From assembly GCA_964515905.1 (NCBI GenBank), contig CAZEWK010000097.1, positions 1 to 64,000 on the forward strand: DNA of 64,000 nt. Reading direction: 5' to 3'. Each line of letters begins with the position of its first letter. The stretch's first letter is position 1. Source of the stretch: GCA-2712985 sp964515905. GTDB lineage: Bacteria; Pseudomonadota; Alphaproteobacteria; UBA7887. Shown in pieces: positions 8,298 to 17,131 of this stretch. A program made the translations under genes and the position numbers. The notes under the pieces are model-generated. The model searched no databases. It saw only the letters and a program-made list of their open reading frames with translations, and had not been told where the DNA came from.

Positions 8298-9884
8298 ATG
8301 CGCGACAGTCAGTTTCCAGGCCGTTCTCCAGTCCACTCAAGCACCGCTATGGCGGCAACATCACATCCAGCTGCAACGCTGGCTGCTATTGATATGCTGC
8401 GCTCAGGTGGAAACGCAATCGATGCGGCCATTACTGCAGCGGCCGTGCTTTGTGTGATTGAACCCCACTCGACTAGCATCGGCGGAGACTGCTTCGCTCT
8501 TTATTCCCCTCAAGGTGGAGACATAATCGCTATTAATGGATCTGGGAAGGCGCCGCAAGCGGCCGAAGTGGGTTGGTTTAAGGAACAGAATTTGACGTCC
8601 ATCGATTACCAAAGCCCACATGCCGTTGTGGTCCCAGGTTGTGTAGCTGCGTGGCAAAAACTCTCAGACGACCATGGACGAAAAGGTTTAGATGTCTGCC
8701 TACAACCCGCAATAAAATTTGCCCAGGACGGATATGCTGTCCACTCCATTATCGCAGAGGCATGGGCGGGATGTAGTGAGAAATTAAAACACGATTCGAA
8801 TTCACGCTCAATTTTTCTACCACAAGGGCGTCCACCTAGACCAGGTGAGATGCATCTGCAACCTGCGCTGGCTGAGTCTTTGCGAACTATCGCCGAGAAA
8901 GGCGAAGTTGGTTTCTATCAAGGAAAAATTGCGGACCAAATGGTCCACTATCTACAAACAAAGGGCGGGCTGCATACGCTTGAGGATTTTGCATCGACCA
9001 AAGCGGATTATGTCGACCCTATATCCACACATTATGGAGGCCATGAGGTAGTTGAGTGCCCGCCAAATGGACAAGGCATCATAGCACTGGAAATCTTCAA
9101 TATCTTAAGTGGATTTGATTTAGGGCAGCTGGAGCCAATGGGGACAGAACGCTTCCATCTTGAAGCAGAAGCTACTCGACTTGCTTTCCGTGATCGGGCG
9201 GCTTTTTTGGCAGACCCATCTCAAGCTCAGGTTCCAGTGGATCATCTGCTTTCAGAGGAATACGCAGACGAACTCCGCAAAATAATAAACCCATCTAAGG
9301 CAATGGTACAACTTCCGGATGCAGGAGAGACTTCACACTCTGATACTGTTTATTTAACTGTCGTTGATAAAGATAGAAATGCTGTCTCTTTCATAAATTC
9401 CATCTTTCATTCCTTTGGAAGTGGCTTATTGGATGCGTCCTCTGGGGTGCTGTTTAATAACCGTGGTTCGAGCTTTGTGATTGATCCCGAACACCCAAAC
9501 TGCATTGCACCTAATAAAAGACCTATGCACACCATAATCCCAGGTATGATGAGAAAAGATAATCGGTCGGTCATGCCATTTGGCGTAATGGGCGGCCACT
9601 ACCAACCAGTCGGACATGCCCATTTCATTACAAATTTTCTAGATTATGGCATGGATGTCCAGGAAGCGCTGGATGCCCCCCGCGCATTTGCGTTTGGAGG
9701 TCAACTCCAAGTCGAACGCAGCCTTTCACAAGATGTCGTAGTGGGGCTCAAGAATCTTGGCCATGAAACGGTTGAAGCAGAAACTGCCATTGGGGGTGGA
9801 CAGGCGATCTGGATAGATTGGGAAGCCGGCGTGTTAACGGGAGGATCTGATCCTCGCAAAGATGGTTGCGCCCTAGGTTACTGA
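8298..9884 (+). CDS. Gamma-glutamyltransferase family protein (YwrD-like, no signal peptide)
   Basis: A 528-residue Ntn-hydrolase of the gamma-glutamyltranspeptidase family. The large-subunit opening (GGNAIDAAITAAAVLCVIEP with IGGDCFALYS) and the small-subunit start are present. The predicted self-cleavage nucleophile is T350 in SHSDTVYLTVVD, followed by FGSGLLDASSGVLFNNRGSS and APNKRPMHTIIPGM, the pattern of the shorter YwrD-type branch. There is no export signal, so it is probably cytoplasmic. GGAG eight bases before the ATG supports the start. It is divergent from atuA and overlaps the convergent reductase gene by 12 bp. Actual substrate may not be glutathione. Confidence 0.88.
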   Translation: MRDSQFPGRSPVHSSTAMAATSHPAATLAAIDMLRSGGNAIDAAITAAAVLCVIEPHSTSIGGDCFALYSPQGGDIIAINGSGKAPQAAEVGWFKEQNLTSIDYQSPHAVVVPGCVAAWQKLSDDHGRKGLDVCLQPAIKFAQDGYAVHSIIAEAWAGCSEKLKHDSNSRSIFLPQGRPPRPGEMHLQPALAESLRTIAEKGEVGFYQGKIADQMVHYLQTKGGLHTLEDFASTKADYVDPISTHYGGHEVVECPPNGQGIIALEIFNILSGFDLGQLEPMGTERFHLEAEATRLAFRDRAAFLADPSQAQVPVDHLLSEEYADELRKIINPSKAMVQLPDAGETSHSDTVYLTVVDKDRNAVSFINSIFHSFGSGLLDASSGVLFNNRGSSFVIDPEHPNCIAPNKRPMHTIIPGMMRKDNRSVMPFGVMGGHYQPVGHAHFITNFLDYGMDVQEALDAPRAFAFGGQLQVERSLSQDVVVGLKNLGHETVEAETAIGGGQAIWIDWEAGVLTGGSDPRKDGCALGY

Positions 9885-10877
9885 AGCGTTCCCTAGATCC
9901 AACGGATAACACCCAGCTGTTATTGCCCGTTGGCGGGTCAGCGACCAAACCAGGTTCATTGTTGGGGTCTCAACTCCCACCAGCCGGCCCAATTCGCAGA
10001 CCGCGCCAAGCAATGCATCAATTTCTATTGGTTTTCCTGCCTCAAAATCCTGTAAGGTTGATGTCTTGTGGGCTCCAACCTCCACTGCCCCATTGATTCG
10101 TCTATCGACATCTACTGGAAATGTTATACCCAATTGTTCACCAATATTTTGAGCCTCAATCATCATATCACGAACTAAGGATCGTGTTCCCTGATTGGTT
10201 CCAATCTCCGACAATGTCGCACCGGTAAGAACGCTGACAGGATTAAAGGATAGGTTCCCCCAAAGTTTGACCCAAATATCGTCTCGTATCCGAGCTCGAA
10301 CTGGGGCCTTGAGTCCGCTAGCAATCATGGCTTTGCTCAGTGTTAAAACACGTTCTGAGCGGTCCCCATCAGGCTCTCCCAATGGTATTCTATTTAACGA
10401 AACATGCTGCACTATACCAGGCTCTATAATTTCCGCAGCGGGGTATACTACGCACCCAAGCACCCTGTGTGGGCCAATTTTCTTCCATTGCTGTCCCGCA
10501 GGATCTACAGCATCAATTTTGCTTCCTTCCCACCGACCACCGGTCTTATAGAAATACCACCATGGCACTCCATTGACTGCTGGTACCACTGCTGTTTTAG
10601 GACCAAGTAGTGGTAAAACTTGATCCACAATTTTGGGGGCAGTATGGGCTTTAACCGTGACGAAAACATAATCCTGCACAGGAAAGTCAGAAGAATTTTC
10701 GCTACATGGAATCCGCAGATTAATCTCCGTATCATTTTCTCTTAACGTTAAGCCTTTGTTCTTCATTGCTGCTAAATGCGGCCCACGAGCGACCAAACAC
10801 ACGTCAACTCCAGCAGAAGCAAGCTTGACTGCGAGGTATCCTCCTATTGCACCCGCGCCGTAAATACAAATCTTCAC
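9873..10877 (-). CDS. Ketopantoate reductase family (ApbA/PanE-like) oxidoreductase
   Basis: A 334-residue NADP-dependent 2-oxoacid reductase of the PanE family. The Rossmann motif GAGAIGGYLAVKLA is at residues 7-20, and the C-terminal domain carries the family pattern WVKLWGNLSFNPVSVLTG. The start overlaps the stop of the upstream CoA ligase by four bases (ATGA), so the two are translated together. Because panB and panC are absent and the partner is a CoA ligase, a catabolic 2-oxo- or 2-hydroxyacid role is as likely as pantothenate synthesis. Confidence 0.85.
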   Translation of the reverse strand: MKICIYGAGAIGGYLAVKLASAGVDVCLVARGPHLAAMKNKGLTLRENDTEINLRIPCSENSSDFPVQDYVFVTVKAHTAPKIVDQVLPLLGPKTAVVPAVNGVPWWYFYKTGGRWEGSKIDAVDPAGQQWKKIGPHRVLGCVVYPAAEIIEPGIVQHVSLNRIPLGEPDGDRSERVLTLSKAMIASGLKAPVRARIRDDIWVKLWGNLSFNPVSVLTGATLSEIGTNQGTRSLVRDMMIEAQNIGEQLGITFPVDVDRRINGAVEVGAHKTSTLQDFEAGKPIEIDALLGAVCELGRLVGVETPTMNLVWSLTRQRAITAGCYPLDLGNASVT

Positions 10878-12388
10878 TTCGTCAACCCAAGTTTTTCAGC
10901 AAGGCCGATTCTTTGTAACTTCCCCGTCGTGCCTTTTGGTATCTCTGTTAAAAACACAATCTTTCGGGGCACCTTGAATTCTGCCAACCGCTGGGCAACG
11001 AACTCTCGCAATATATTCTCCTCTGCATCGGTTCCCTCGGACAAAACGACTGCAGCCCCAACTTCTTCTCCGAGTTTCTCATGCGGAATGGCGAACGTTA
11101 CGACCTGCGCTACTGACGGATGATCCATCAGCACCTCATCTACCTCTCGAGGACTAATCTTCTCTCCACCTCGATTTATTATTTCTTTCAGCCTGCCTGT
11201 AATGGTTAAATAGCCGTCCTCATCGATCCAACCTTGGTCGCCGGTCCTAAACCAACCACTAGTAAACGCCGATGCATTTGCTTCTGGATTCGCTTCGTAG
11301 CCGTTCGTGACGTTAGGTCCTTTTATTACAATTTCACCGGTGGTCCCTGAAGGAAGAAAGTTATTGGACTGATCCATAATCCCAACTTGGGGCCCCGCTG
11401 CCGGGCCTACAGTTCCAGGTTTTCGTATTTTTGGGGGCAATGGATTACTCGCCATTTGATGCGCCGCCTCTGTCATCCCGTATGATTCAACAACCGGCAC
11501 ACCAAATTTAGTTTCGAGCTCAGACATGACCTGGGGTGGTAACGAAGAAGAAGACGACCGTATAAACCGGAGTTGGCTTTCCTCGATGATCGCTTGGTTG
11601 CGAGACGCCCTACCGAGGATGGCTTGGTGCATAGTGGGAACCGCTGTGTACCAGGTTGGCCTATACTGTTTCATTAGGGAGAAAAAGTTCAAAGCGTTAA
11701 ACCCTGCCGTACACACCACGCTCCCTCCCACTGACAAGGACGAAAGGATGGCCGCTATTAACCCATGAATGTGAAACAACGGCATAATGTTTAAACAGCG
11801 GTCCTGCTCTGAAATTGCCAGTGTATCTGAAATATTGCGAGCCGACGCTACAACGTTTTTTTGGCTCAAGGGAACAATTTTAGGTCTGGAGGTTGTACCC
11901 GAGGTATGTAAAATGAGAGCTGTACTTTCCTGGTTAACTACCTCGGTATTTTTTCCTGACACCAATTCTTTCGACTGCAGTGTAAAAATACCAGCTACAT
12001 CATTACTTGGACTAAGCTCAATAACCGGCACTTTCTGCTCTTCTGCAACAGCCCTAGCAGGGGAGTCTGAATCTGCCATCAGGACAAGCGCAGAAGCACG
12101 AAGATCGCTTAGAAAAAAACGGAATTCTTCGGCACGGTAGGCAGGATTCAGCGGAGCAGCTGTCATTCCAGAAGCAATCGCGACAAATGCACTTGCCATC
12201 GCCGCACCGTTCGGCAAAACAATAGCTACTCTATCATCCTTACCCAATCCATAACTATTCAGTGTGGATATCACTGTCTCGACGTGCCGCCTCAGCATCT
12301 CATAACTCAAAACTTCCGAATTAGGTTCAATTATTGCTGGGGCATTCGCAGTGCCACACTGCAACAGACTTTTTATCGTGTTCTCCAT
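10874..12388 (-). CDS. Acyl-CoA synthetase resembling oxalate-CoA ligase (AAE3/Pcs60 type)
   Basis: A 504-residue ANL-superfamily ligase that forms an acyl-AMP and then a CoA thioester. The P-loop is HTSGTTSRPK (161-170). Several stretches match plant AAE3 and yeast Pcs60 oxalyl-CoA synthetases as I remember them: APLNPAYRAEEF, IMPLFHIHGLIAAILSSL, TWYTAVPTMHQAIL, LRFIRSSSSSLPP and SNPLPP. That makes oxalate or another small dicarboxylate a candidate substrate, but specificity is inference. The ATG at 12388 is preferred over 12412 because AGGGACGG precedes it. It is followed with 4-bp overlap by the PanE-like reductase. Confidence 0.85.
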   Translation of the reverse strand: MENTIKSLLQCGTANAPAIIEPNSEVLSYEMLRRHVETVISTLNSYGLGKDDRVAIVLPNGAAMASAFVAIASGMTAAPLNPAYRAEEFRFFLSDLRASALVLMADSDSPARAVAEEQKVPVIELSPSNDVAGIFTLQSKELVSGKNTEVVNQESTALILHTSGTTSRPKIVPLSQKNVVASARNISDTLAISEQDRCLNIMPLFHIHGLIAAILSSLSVGGSVVCTAGFNALNFFSLMKQYRPTWYTAVPTMHQAILGRASRNQAIIEESQLRFIRSSSSSLPPQVMSELETKFGVPVVESYGMTEAAHQMASNPLPPKIRKPGTVGPAAGPQVGIMDQSNNFLPSGTTGEIVIKGPNVTNGYEANPEANASAFTSGWFRTGDQGWIDEDGYLTITGRLKEIINRGGEKISPREVDEVLMDHPSVAQVVTFAIPHEKLGEEVGAAVVLSEGTDAEENILREFVAQRLAEFKVPRKIVFLTEIPKGTTGKLQRIGLAEKLGLTK

Positions 12389-12499
12389 TAACCGTCCCTG
12401 GATGCTGCGCATCTACTCTATGGCCCCGGTGAGCCCAAAAAGTAAAGTCTTTAGGCTCAACTAAATTACAATCGGTCCATTTTTAAACCACTACATTGA

Positions 12500-12513
12500 G
12501 TATCCTAGGATAC
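12500..12513. promoter_or_regulatory. 14-bp perfect palindrome, possible operator
   Basis: GTATCCTAGGATAC is a perfect palindrome in the divergent region between the oxalate-CoA-ligase-like gene and the aminotransferase, 55 bp before the latter. A second imperfect inverted repeat (TGAGCC...GGCTCA) sits at about 12430-12460. Placement suggests a dimeric repressor or activator site; no regulator gene is adjacent. Confidence 0.3.
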
Positions 12514-12567
12514 ATGGTAGGGTTACGAAGTATACGCCATATCAGAAATTTATTTTAGGAGCGGCCA

Positions 12568-13920
12568 ATGGCATCTTCGATCGTCTCTTCCGCAAGTCTC
12601 GACCTTGGAGCGAGCCCAAATGACCTGGAATCTTATTGGATGCCATTTACATCTAATCGGCAATTTAAAAATGCTCCGCGGCTTCTCGTCGCGGCCAAAG
12701 ACATGCATTACACCAATTCTGATGGGCAGAAAATACTAGATGGTACTGCGGGTCTGTGGTGTGTGAACGCCGGCCACGGGAGGACACCAATTATCGATGC
12801 CGTACAAACACAGGTGGCTACCATGGATTACGCTCCGGGATTTCAGATGGGCCACCCACTATCATTCGCCCTTTCTGCAAGGCTTGCCGCTATAATGCCC
12901 GAAGACTTAGACCACGTGTTTTTTACTAACTCGGGATCCGAAGCGGCAGATACTGCGCTTAAAATTGCATTGGCCTATCATCACTCGAAAGGAGACTCCT
13001 CCCGACGTATCTTGATCGGAAGGGCTCGTGGGTATCATGGTGTTGGGTTCGGCGGTCTTTCGGTTGGTGGCATGGCGCCAAACAAACGTCAGTTTGGCAA
13101 CTTGCTTGGCGACGTTGCCCATCTTCCACATACCCATTCATTGGAACACAATGCCTTCAGTCGTGGCCAACCAAAGTGGGGACGCCATTTGGCAGAAGAA
13201 TTAAATTCTCTAGTCGAATTGCATGGAGCCGGGAATATTGCTGCAGTGATTGTAGAACCGATGGCCGGCTCTACAGGCGTGCTAATACCCCCAGCAGGAT
13301 ATTTAGAGCGATTAAGAGAAATTTGTACCAAACATGGCATTCTTTTAATCTTCGATGAAGTGATTACAGGATTTGGAAGATTGGGCGCAGCTTTTGCTTG
13401 TGAACGTTTCAATACCATTCCCGATCTCTTAACATGCGCCAAAGGACTCACTAATGCAACAGTTCCAATGGGCGCTGTTGTTGCACGAAAAGAGATATAC
13501 GAAACAGTAATTGGCAATTCGGACCAACCAATCGAATTATTCCATGGATATACTTATTCTGGGCATCCTTTAGCCTGCGCTGCAGGACTCGCAACACTTG
13601 AACTCTACCGTTCAGAAGAACTGTTTCAGCGCGCTTTCGATCTTGAAACATATTGGGAAGAAGCGGTTCACAGCCTGCAAAGCTCCCCTTATGTCATTGA
13701 TATTCGTAATTTCGGGCTAGTAGCAGGTATCGAGCTCGAGCCACGTCCCGATGCCCCCACAGCTCGTGCGTTCGAGACGTTTCTAAAATGTTATGATGAT
13801 GGGGTTCTTATTCGAACAACGGGCGACACCATAGCGCTATCGCCCCCACTTATTATTAAAAAGAATCAAATCGACCAAATTGTCTCAGCGGTAGAGAAAT
13901 GCCTACGCAGTATCACTTAA
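12568..13920 (+). CDS. Omega-amino acid--pyruvate aminotransferase (class III)
   Basis: A 450-residue PLP-dependent class III aminotransferase. It transfers an amino group from beta-alanine or another omega-amino acid or amine, generally to pyruvate. Seen directly: SYWMPFTSNRQFKNAPRLL near the N-terminus, the PLP-site segment LLIFDEVITGFGRLG, and the Schiff-base lysine K292 in TCAKGLTNATVPMGAV, all typical of the omega-aminotransferase branch. AGGAG eight bases ahead fixes the ATG. It is divergent from the CoA ligase and ends 16 bp from the convergent phaR. The exact amine donor is unknown. Confidence 0.88.
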   Translation: MASSIVSSASLDLGASPNDLESYWMPFTSNRQFKNAPRLLVAAKDMHYTNSDGQKILDGTAGLWCVNAGHGRTPIIDAVQTQVATMDYAPGFQMGHPLSFALSARLAAIMPEDLDHVFFTNSGSEAADTALKIALAYHHSKGDSSRRILIGRARGYHGVGFGGLSVGGMAPNKRQFGNLLGDVAHLPHTHSLEHNAFSRGQPKWGRHLAEELNSLVELHGAGNIAAVIVEPMAGSTGVLIPPAGYLERLREICTKHGILLIFDEVITGFGRLGAAFACERFNTIPDLLTCAKGLTNATVPMGAVVARKEIYETVIGNSDQPIELFHGYTYSGHPLACAAGLATLELYRSEELFQRAFDLETYWEEAVHSLQSSPYVIDIRNFGLVAGIELEPRPDAPTARAFETFLKCYDDGVLIRTTGDTIALSPPLIIKKNQIDQIVSAVEKCLRSIT

Positions 13921-13936
13921 CCTATAAGCCGCAGCT

Positions 13937-14551
13937 TCACTTTTCTGTTTGATTTGCTAAAGCGTCCAAACGACTTTGCATTGCATCCACTTGGGCTTTA
14001 AGGCTTTCGATATCGTCGTTCTTGTTACTGGCCTGGGAGACGCCAGCTGTTGATTCGCTCGGTGACGGCCGTTCTGAGGTGAACATTGTCAATGCATTCT
14101 CAAAAAAAGCCATATTTTGCCTTCCCCATGCTTCAAAATGGTTAAAGGGGTTAGCGTTGCCAAATGTATTGTCCATGGCTTCACGCATTTTCTCCTGGTT
14201 TCCTACAAATGACTTCATACTTTGCTCGAGATACTTAGGCAACACCGCACCTAACCCATCGTCGTAAAAACTAATTACCTGCCGTAAAAAGCTAACAGGA
14301 AATAGGCTCTCGCCTTTACTATCCTGCTCCAAAATAATTTGGGTCAGGATTGTACGAGTTATATCTTCTCCTGACTTTGCATCACATACGACAAAATCTT
14401 TTCCGTCTTTCACCATGCCGCAGAGGTAATCAAGAGTCACATAATTACTTGTATCTGTATTGTACAAACGTCTATTTGCGTATTTCTTTATCAGAATGGG
14501 TTTGTATTGTCCTGTGTCGGCACTTTCCATCATTATGTACTCACTAGCCAA
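13937..14551 (-). CDS. phaR: Polyhydroxyalkanoate synthesis repressor PhaR
   Basis: A 204-residue PhaR protein. The N-terminal DNA-binding domain (IKKYANRRLYNTDTSNYVTL, about 22-41) and the following PHB-accumulation domain (TRTILTQIILEQDSKGESLFPVSFLRQVI) are plain. PhaR senses polyhydroxybutyrate granules and represses phasin and often its own gene. The C-terminal part has a predicted coiled coil rich in D, S and Q (about 175-200). No phaC, phaA, phaB or phasin gene is in the window. It is the only clear transcription factor here. A dyad in its upstream region could be its operator. Confidence 0.92.
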   Translation of the reverse strand: MASEYIMMESADTGQYKPILIKKYANRRLYNTDTSNYVTLDYLCGMVKDGKDFVVCDAKSGEDITRTILTQIILEQDSKGESLFPVSFLRQVISFYDDGLGAVLPKYLEQSMKSFVGNQEKMREAMDNTFGNANPFNHFEAWGRQNMAFFENALTMFTSERPSPSESTAGVSQASNKNDDIESLKAQVDAMQSRLDALANQTEK

Positions 14552-14658
14552 ATTCTAAACGAGTCTGATCACCCAGGCGGGGTCACCAGTATAATGCAAA
14601 TGTTGCGGTGCGGAAAGACATCAGATGCACCAACTTCTTTCTAGGCCATCACATTGTT

Positions 14659-14675
14659 ACAAAAGAAACTTTTGT
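14659..14675. promoter_or_regulatory. Inverted repeat in the phaR / AhpD-like divergent region
   Basis: ACAAAAG, a three-base spacer, then CTTTTGT form a perfect 7-bp dyad in the 222-bp divergent spacer. It may be an operator, for example for PhaR autoregulation, but it is unlike the TGC/GCA-type PhaR site reported in Paracoccus, so the role is open. Confidence 0.2.
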
Positions 14676-14773
14676 CCCTGTTTTCAAATATCATATAACT
14701 AAAATCTACAAACGTGTGTAAGAACTAAAAGTTTTCAAAATACCGAGGCCCACCCAATGTATAAGGAAGGAAA

Positions 14774-15187
14774 ATGGATATGGCGACAGTGAAAATGATT
14801 GATGAAACGGATGCTACGGGAGAAGTTCGAAATATATTTGATGATATCAAAGAAAGTCGAGGTATTCGTTACGTGCCTAATATTTGGAGAACTCTCGCCA
14901 CTCACCCAGCAACTTTGAAGCGCATATGGTTCGGGATCAAATCTGTGATGGCTGCAGGGAGATTAGACCCCCTCACAAAAGAAATGGTGGCTATCGCTGT
15001 GAGCGCAACCAATAGCTGCGATTACTGCATTCGCTCCCACACTGCTGCAGCACGGAAATTAGGTATGGACGACGAGATGCTAGGCGAGCTAATGGCAGTT
15101 GTCGGAATGTTTAACCAAACCAATAGTATGGCAAATGGATACCAAATTGAGGTAGATGAACAATACATTTCCACGGGAAAGCCTTAA
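14774..15187 (+). CDS. Carboxymuconolactone decarboxylase/AhpD-like protein
   Basis: A 137-residue single-domain CMD/AhpD-like protein. The redox motif C82-D-Y-C85 with H89 (CDYCIRSH) matches the peroxidase-type AhpD centre, rather than a true carboxymuconolactone decarboxylase. Such proteins are thiol-dependent peroxidases or uncharacterised helpers. AAGGAAGG lies directly upstream of the ATG; an in-frame ATG two codons later (14780) is possible. It is divergent from phaR. Confidence 0.85.
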   Translation: MDMATVKMIDETDATGEVRNIFDDIKESRGIRYVPNIWRTLATHPATLKRIWFGIKSVMAAGRLDPLTKEMVAIAVSATNSCDYCIRSHTAAARKLGMDDEMLGELMAVVGMFNQTNSMANGYQIEVDEQYISTGKP

Positions 15188-15212
15188 AAATTTATTATCA
15201 AATATGTATACC

Positions 15213-15239
15213 AGCACTTAATAATATTTGTTGAGTGCT
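15213..15239. terminator. Possible bidirectional terminator hairpin
   Basis: AGCACTTAA and TTGAGTGCT pair over eight of nine positions around a nine-base AT-rich loop, in the short gap between two convergent genes. The stem is weak and the T-run poor, so this is tentative. Confidence 0.3.
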
Positions 15240-15255
15240 AAACAAATTTGAACGA

Positions 15256-16197
15256 CTAATTATGGAGTGCTATTCGCAGCTGATGTGCGGAGTAGTCAAG
15301 TGCTTGTCGCGAAATATCCAGCCAGCCTCCCATGCCGAAAAACCCGTGTATCATAGTTGAATAGGGCACATAAGTGGTCTTTATCCCACCCGCTACCAAC
15401 CGTTCCGCGTACCTTGCGCCTTCGTCGCGCAGAGGGTCAAATCCTGCGGTGACCAATAGTGTTTCGGGCAAGTTTGCAAAATTTGAGTTAAACAATGGGG
15501 AAGCTCTGGTATCAGAACGGTCCGACTCATCGTTTAGATAATGGTCGATAAACCATTCCATTAGTGGTTTAGTCAAACGGTAACCTGCCCCCAAAGTCTG
15601 ATGCGACGATTGCGACATAGTCATATCCGTCGCTGGATATATTAATAGTTGGTATGCAATATTTGGGCCGCCTGCGTCTCGCGCCAAGTGAGACACCACA
15701 GCCGCAAGATTGCCACCGGCGCTATCTCCTGCCACTGCTAGGCGCGTATTTTCAATGCCAAGTGCGCTCCCATTGTCCGATACCCACTTTGTCGCAGCAA
15801 AACAATCATCAACTGCAGCAGGAAACTTATGCTCCGGTGCTAACCGATAATCCACCGACACTAAAACACAGCCTGAACCAGAACATAACTTTCTGCAAAC
15901 ACTGTCGTGGCTATCTAAATCACCGATAACCCAGCCTCCGCCATGAAAATAAATAATAACAGGCAACTTGTCTGAAGCGTCCGAGGGTCGATAGAGGCGG
16001 ATTTTAATATTCTGTTGGCTCCCCTTTATCCACCGGTCCTCAACAGAACCCACTTCATCGGGCTCTATTGCAACGGCACTCGACAATTCCAGAAATTGTT
16101 TCCGGGCAGCGACCGGGTCAAGTGTATATAACTCCGGATTACCTGCTGATTCAGCCTTTTCAATCAACATTTTCGCCTGTGGATCAAGGTTCTGCAC
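15256..16197 (-). CDS. Alpha/beta hydrolase, HSL-family esterase
   Basis: A 313-residue hormone-sensitive-lipase-type carboxylesterase. HGGG (85-88) forms the oxyanion hole and S159 in GDSAGGN is the nucleophile; GFDPLRDEG and HGFFGM supply the acid and histidine. I chose GTG at 16197 because the protein then begins QNLDPQAKMLIEKAE, like HSL-family relatives, with AAAGAAAGGG upstream. An open frame continues 46 codons further up to 16335, but that extension looks non-native. It is a paralogue of the esterase at 25.9-26.9 kb. Confidence 0.85.
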   Translation of the reverse strand: MQNLDPQAKMLIEKAESAGNPELYTLDPVAARKQFLELSSAVAIEPDEVGSVEDRWIKGSQQNIKIRLYRPSDASDKLPVIIYFHGGGWVIGDLDSHDSVCRKLCSGSGCVLVSVDYRLAPEHKFPAAVDDCFAATKWVSDNGSALGIENTRLAVAGDSAGGNLAAVVSHLARDAGGPNIAYQLLIYPATDMTMSQSSHQTLGAGYRLTKPLMEWFIDHYLNDESDRSDTRASPLFNSNFANLPETLLVTAGFDPLRDEGARYAERLVAGGIKTTYVPYSTMIHGFFGMGGWLDISRQALDYSAHQLRIALHN

Positions 16198-16345
16198 TGG
16201 ACCAATCCCTTTCTTTAACAGTAAAACAAAAACTAGAATATCTATGTTGGAATGCGAGTATTTGAGCACACCGACGAGATATTTTTTAAATACCCTAAAC
16301 CGAACAATTCCATCAACGAAATAAAAAGCATACACTGCCCGTGAT

Positions 16346-17131
16346 ATGTGGCTTGATGTTTCGAACCTACGTCAGTTCTATAAAAACCCGCTGGGCAAGC
16401 AAGTACAGCGCTTGCTTAATCGGAAGTTCGACGAAATTTGGCCGAACTTAACTGGACAACGCATCCTAGTAATTGGCTATGGAGCACCGTATGTCGGTCG
16501 TTTTGGGAAAAGCCCTGAACGTGCCTTACTAGTTATGCCTGCTGGCCAAGGGGCAGTTCAGTGGCCAAACGAAAAACCAATCCGGGTTACACTGTCAGAT
16601 GAACGCCATTTACCCTTCCCCGACAATGCTTTTGACCGTGTTCTACTTATACACGCACTTGAGTTTACAGAGCACCTACGACCCATGTTACGGGAAACCT
16701 GGAGAATCGTTGCTGATGGAGGACATTTGTTAATAGTTGTACCCAATAGACGAGGAATTTGGGCGCAAACAGAAGGCACACCTTTCGGGCATGGCCAACC
16801 TTATAGTCAAAGCCAATTACATAAATTGCTGAGGGACTGTTTATTTCTACCCATTAGATCGGACGCAGCGCTATATTCTCCTCCTAGCAAACGACGAATT
16901 ATTCGCCGACTTTCTCCTGCATGGGAAAAAATTGGGCACCGATGGCTAAGGCCATTTTCAGGAGTTGTTCTGATGGAAGCAGAAAAACAAGTGTACGCCA
17001 ATGCAGACCAAAGTGCCTCAACCAGAATGCTACAAAAAAATATCCGGCCTCTTTTGGGAGGAATTGCTTATCCTACGACTGATTCCGCTCTACCCTCAAA
17101 TGAAGCAGCGGTTAGTAAAAAAACACCTTGA
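16346..17131 (+). CDS. Class I SAM-dependent methyltransferase
   Basis: A 261-residue methyltransferase-11-like protein. The SAM-binding region is RILVIGYGAPYVG (about 40-52), with LPFPDNAFDRVLLIHALEFTEH (about 89-110) and IVADGGHLLIVVPNRRG (about 120-136) following the usual order. The glycine motif is looser than normal (GYGAPY). The C-terminal third is basic and specific to this branch, and related alphaproteobacterial genes are annotated only as methyltransferases. Its last 64 bases overlap the convergent metW. The substrate is unknown. Confidence 0.8.
   Translation: MWLDVSNLRQFYKNPLGKQVQRLLNRKFDEIWPNLTGQRILVIGYGAPYVGRFGKSPERALLVMPAGQGAVQWPNEKPIRVTLSDERHLPFPDNAFDRVLLIHALEFTEHLRPMLRETWRIVADGGHLLIVVPNRRGIWAQTEGTPFGHGQPYSQSQLHKLLRDCLFLPIRSDAALYSPPSKRRIIRRLSPAWEKIGHRWLRPFSGVVLMEAEKQVYANADQSASTRMLQKNIRPLLGGIAYPTTDSALPSNEAAVSKKTP

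Noticed and set aside
9873..9884. Convergent 12-bp overlap as evidence for a frameshifted gene end
   Set aside because: Both proteins end at normal family positions; short tail overlaps are frequent in this compact sequence.
13089..13517. 142-codon frame opposite the aminotransferase
   Set aside because: It lies wholly antisense to a clear class III aminotransferase and shows no family features or ribosome-binding site.
15256..16335. Longer N-terminus for the first HSL esterase
   Set aside because: The extra 46 residues lack similarity to family N-termini, while GTG at 16197 has a purine-rich site upstream and gives the usual length.
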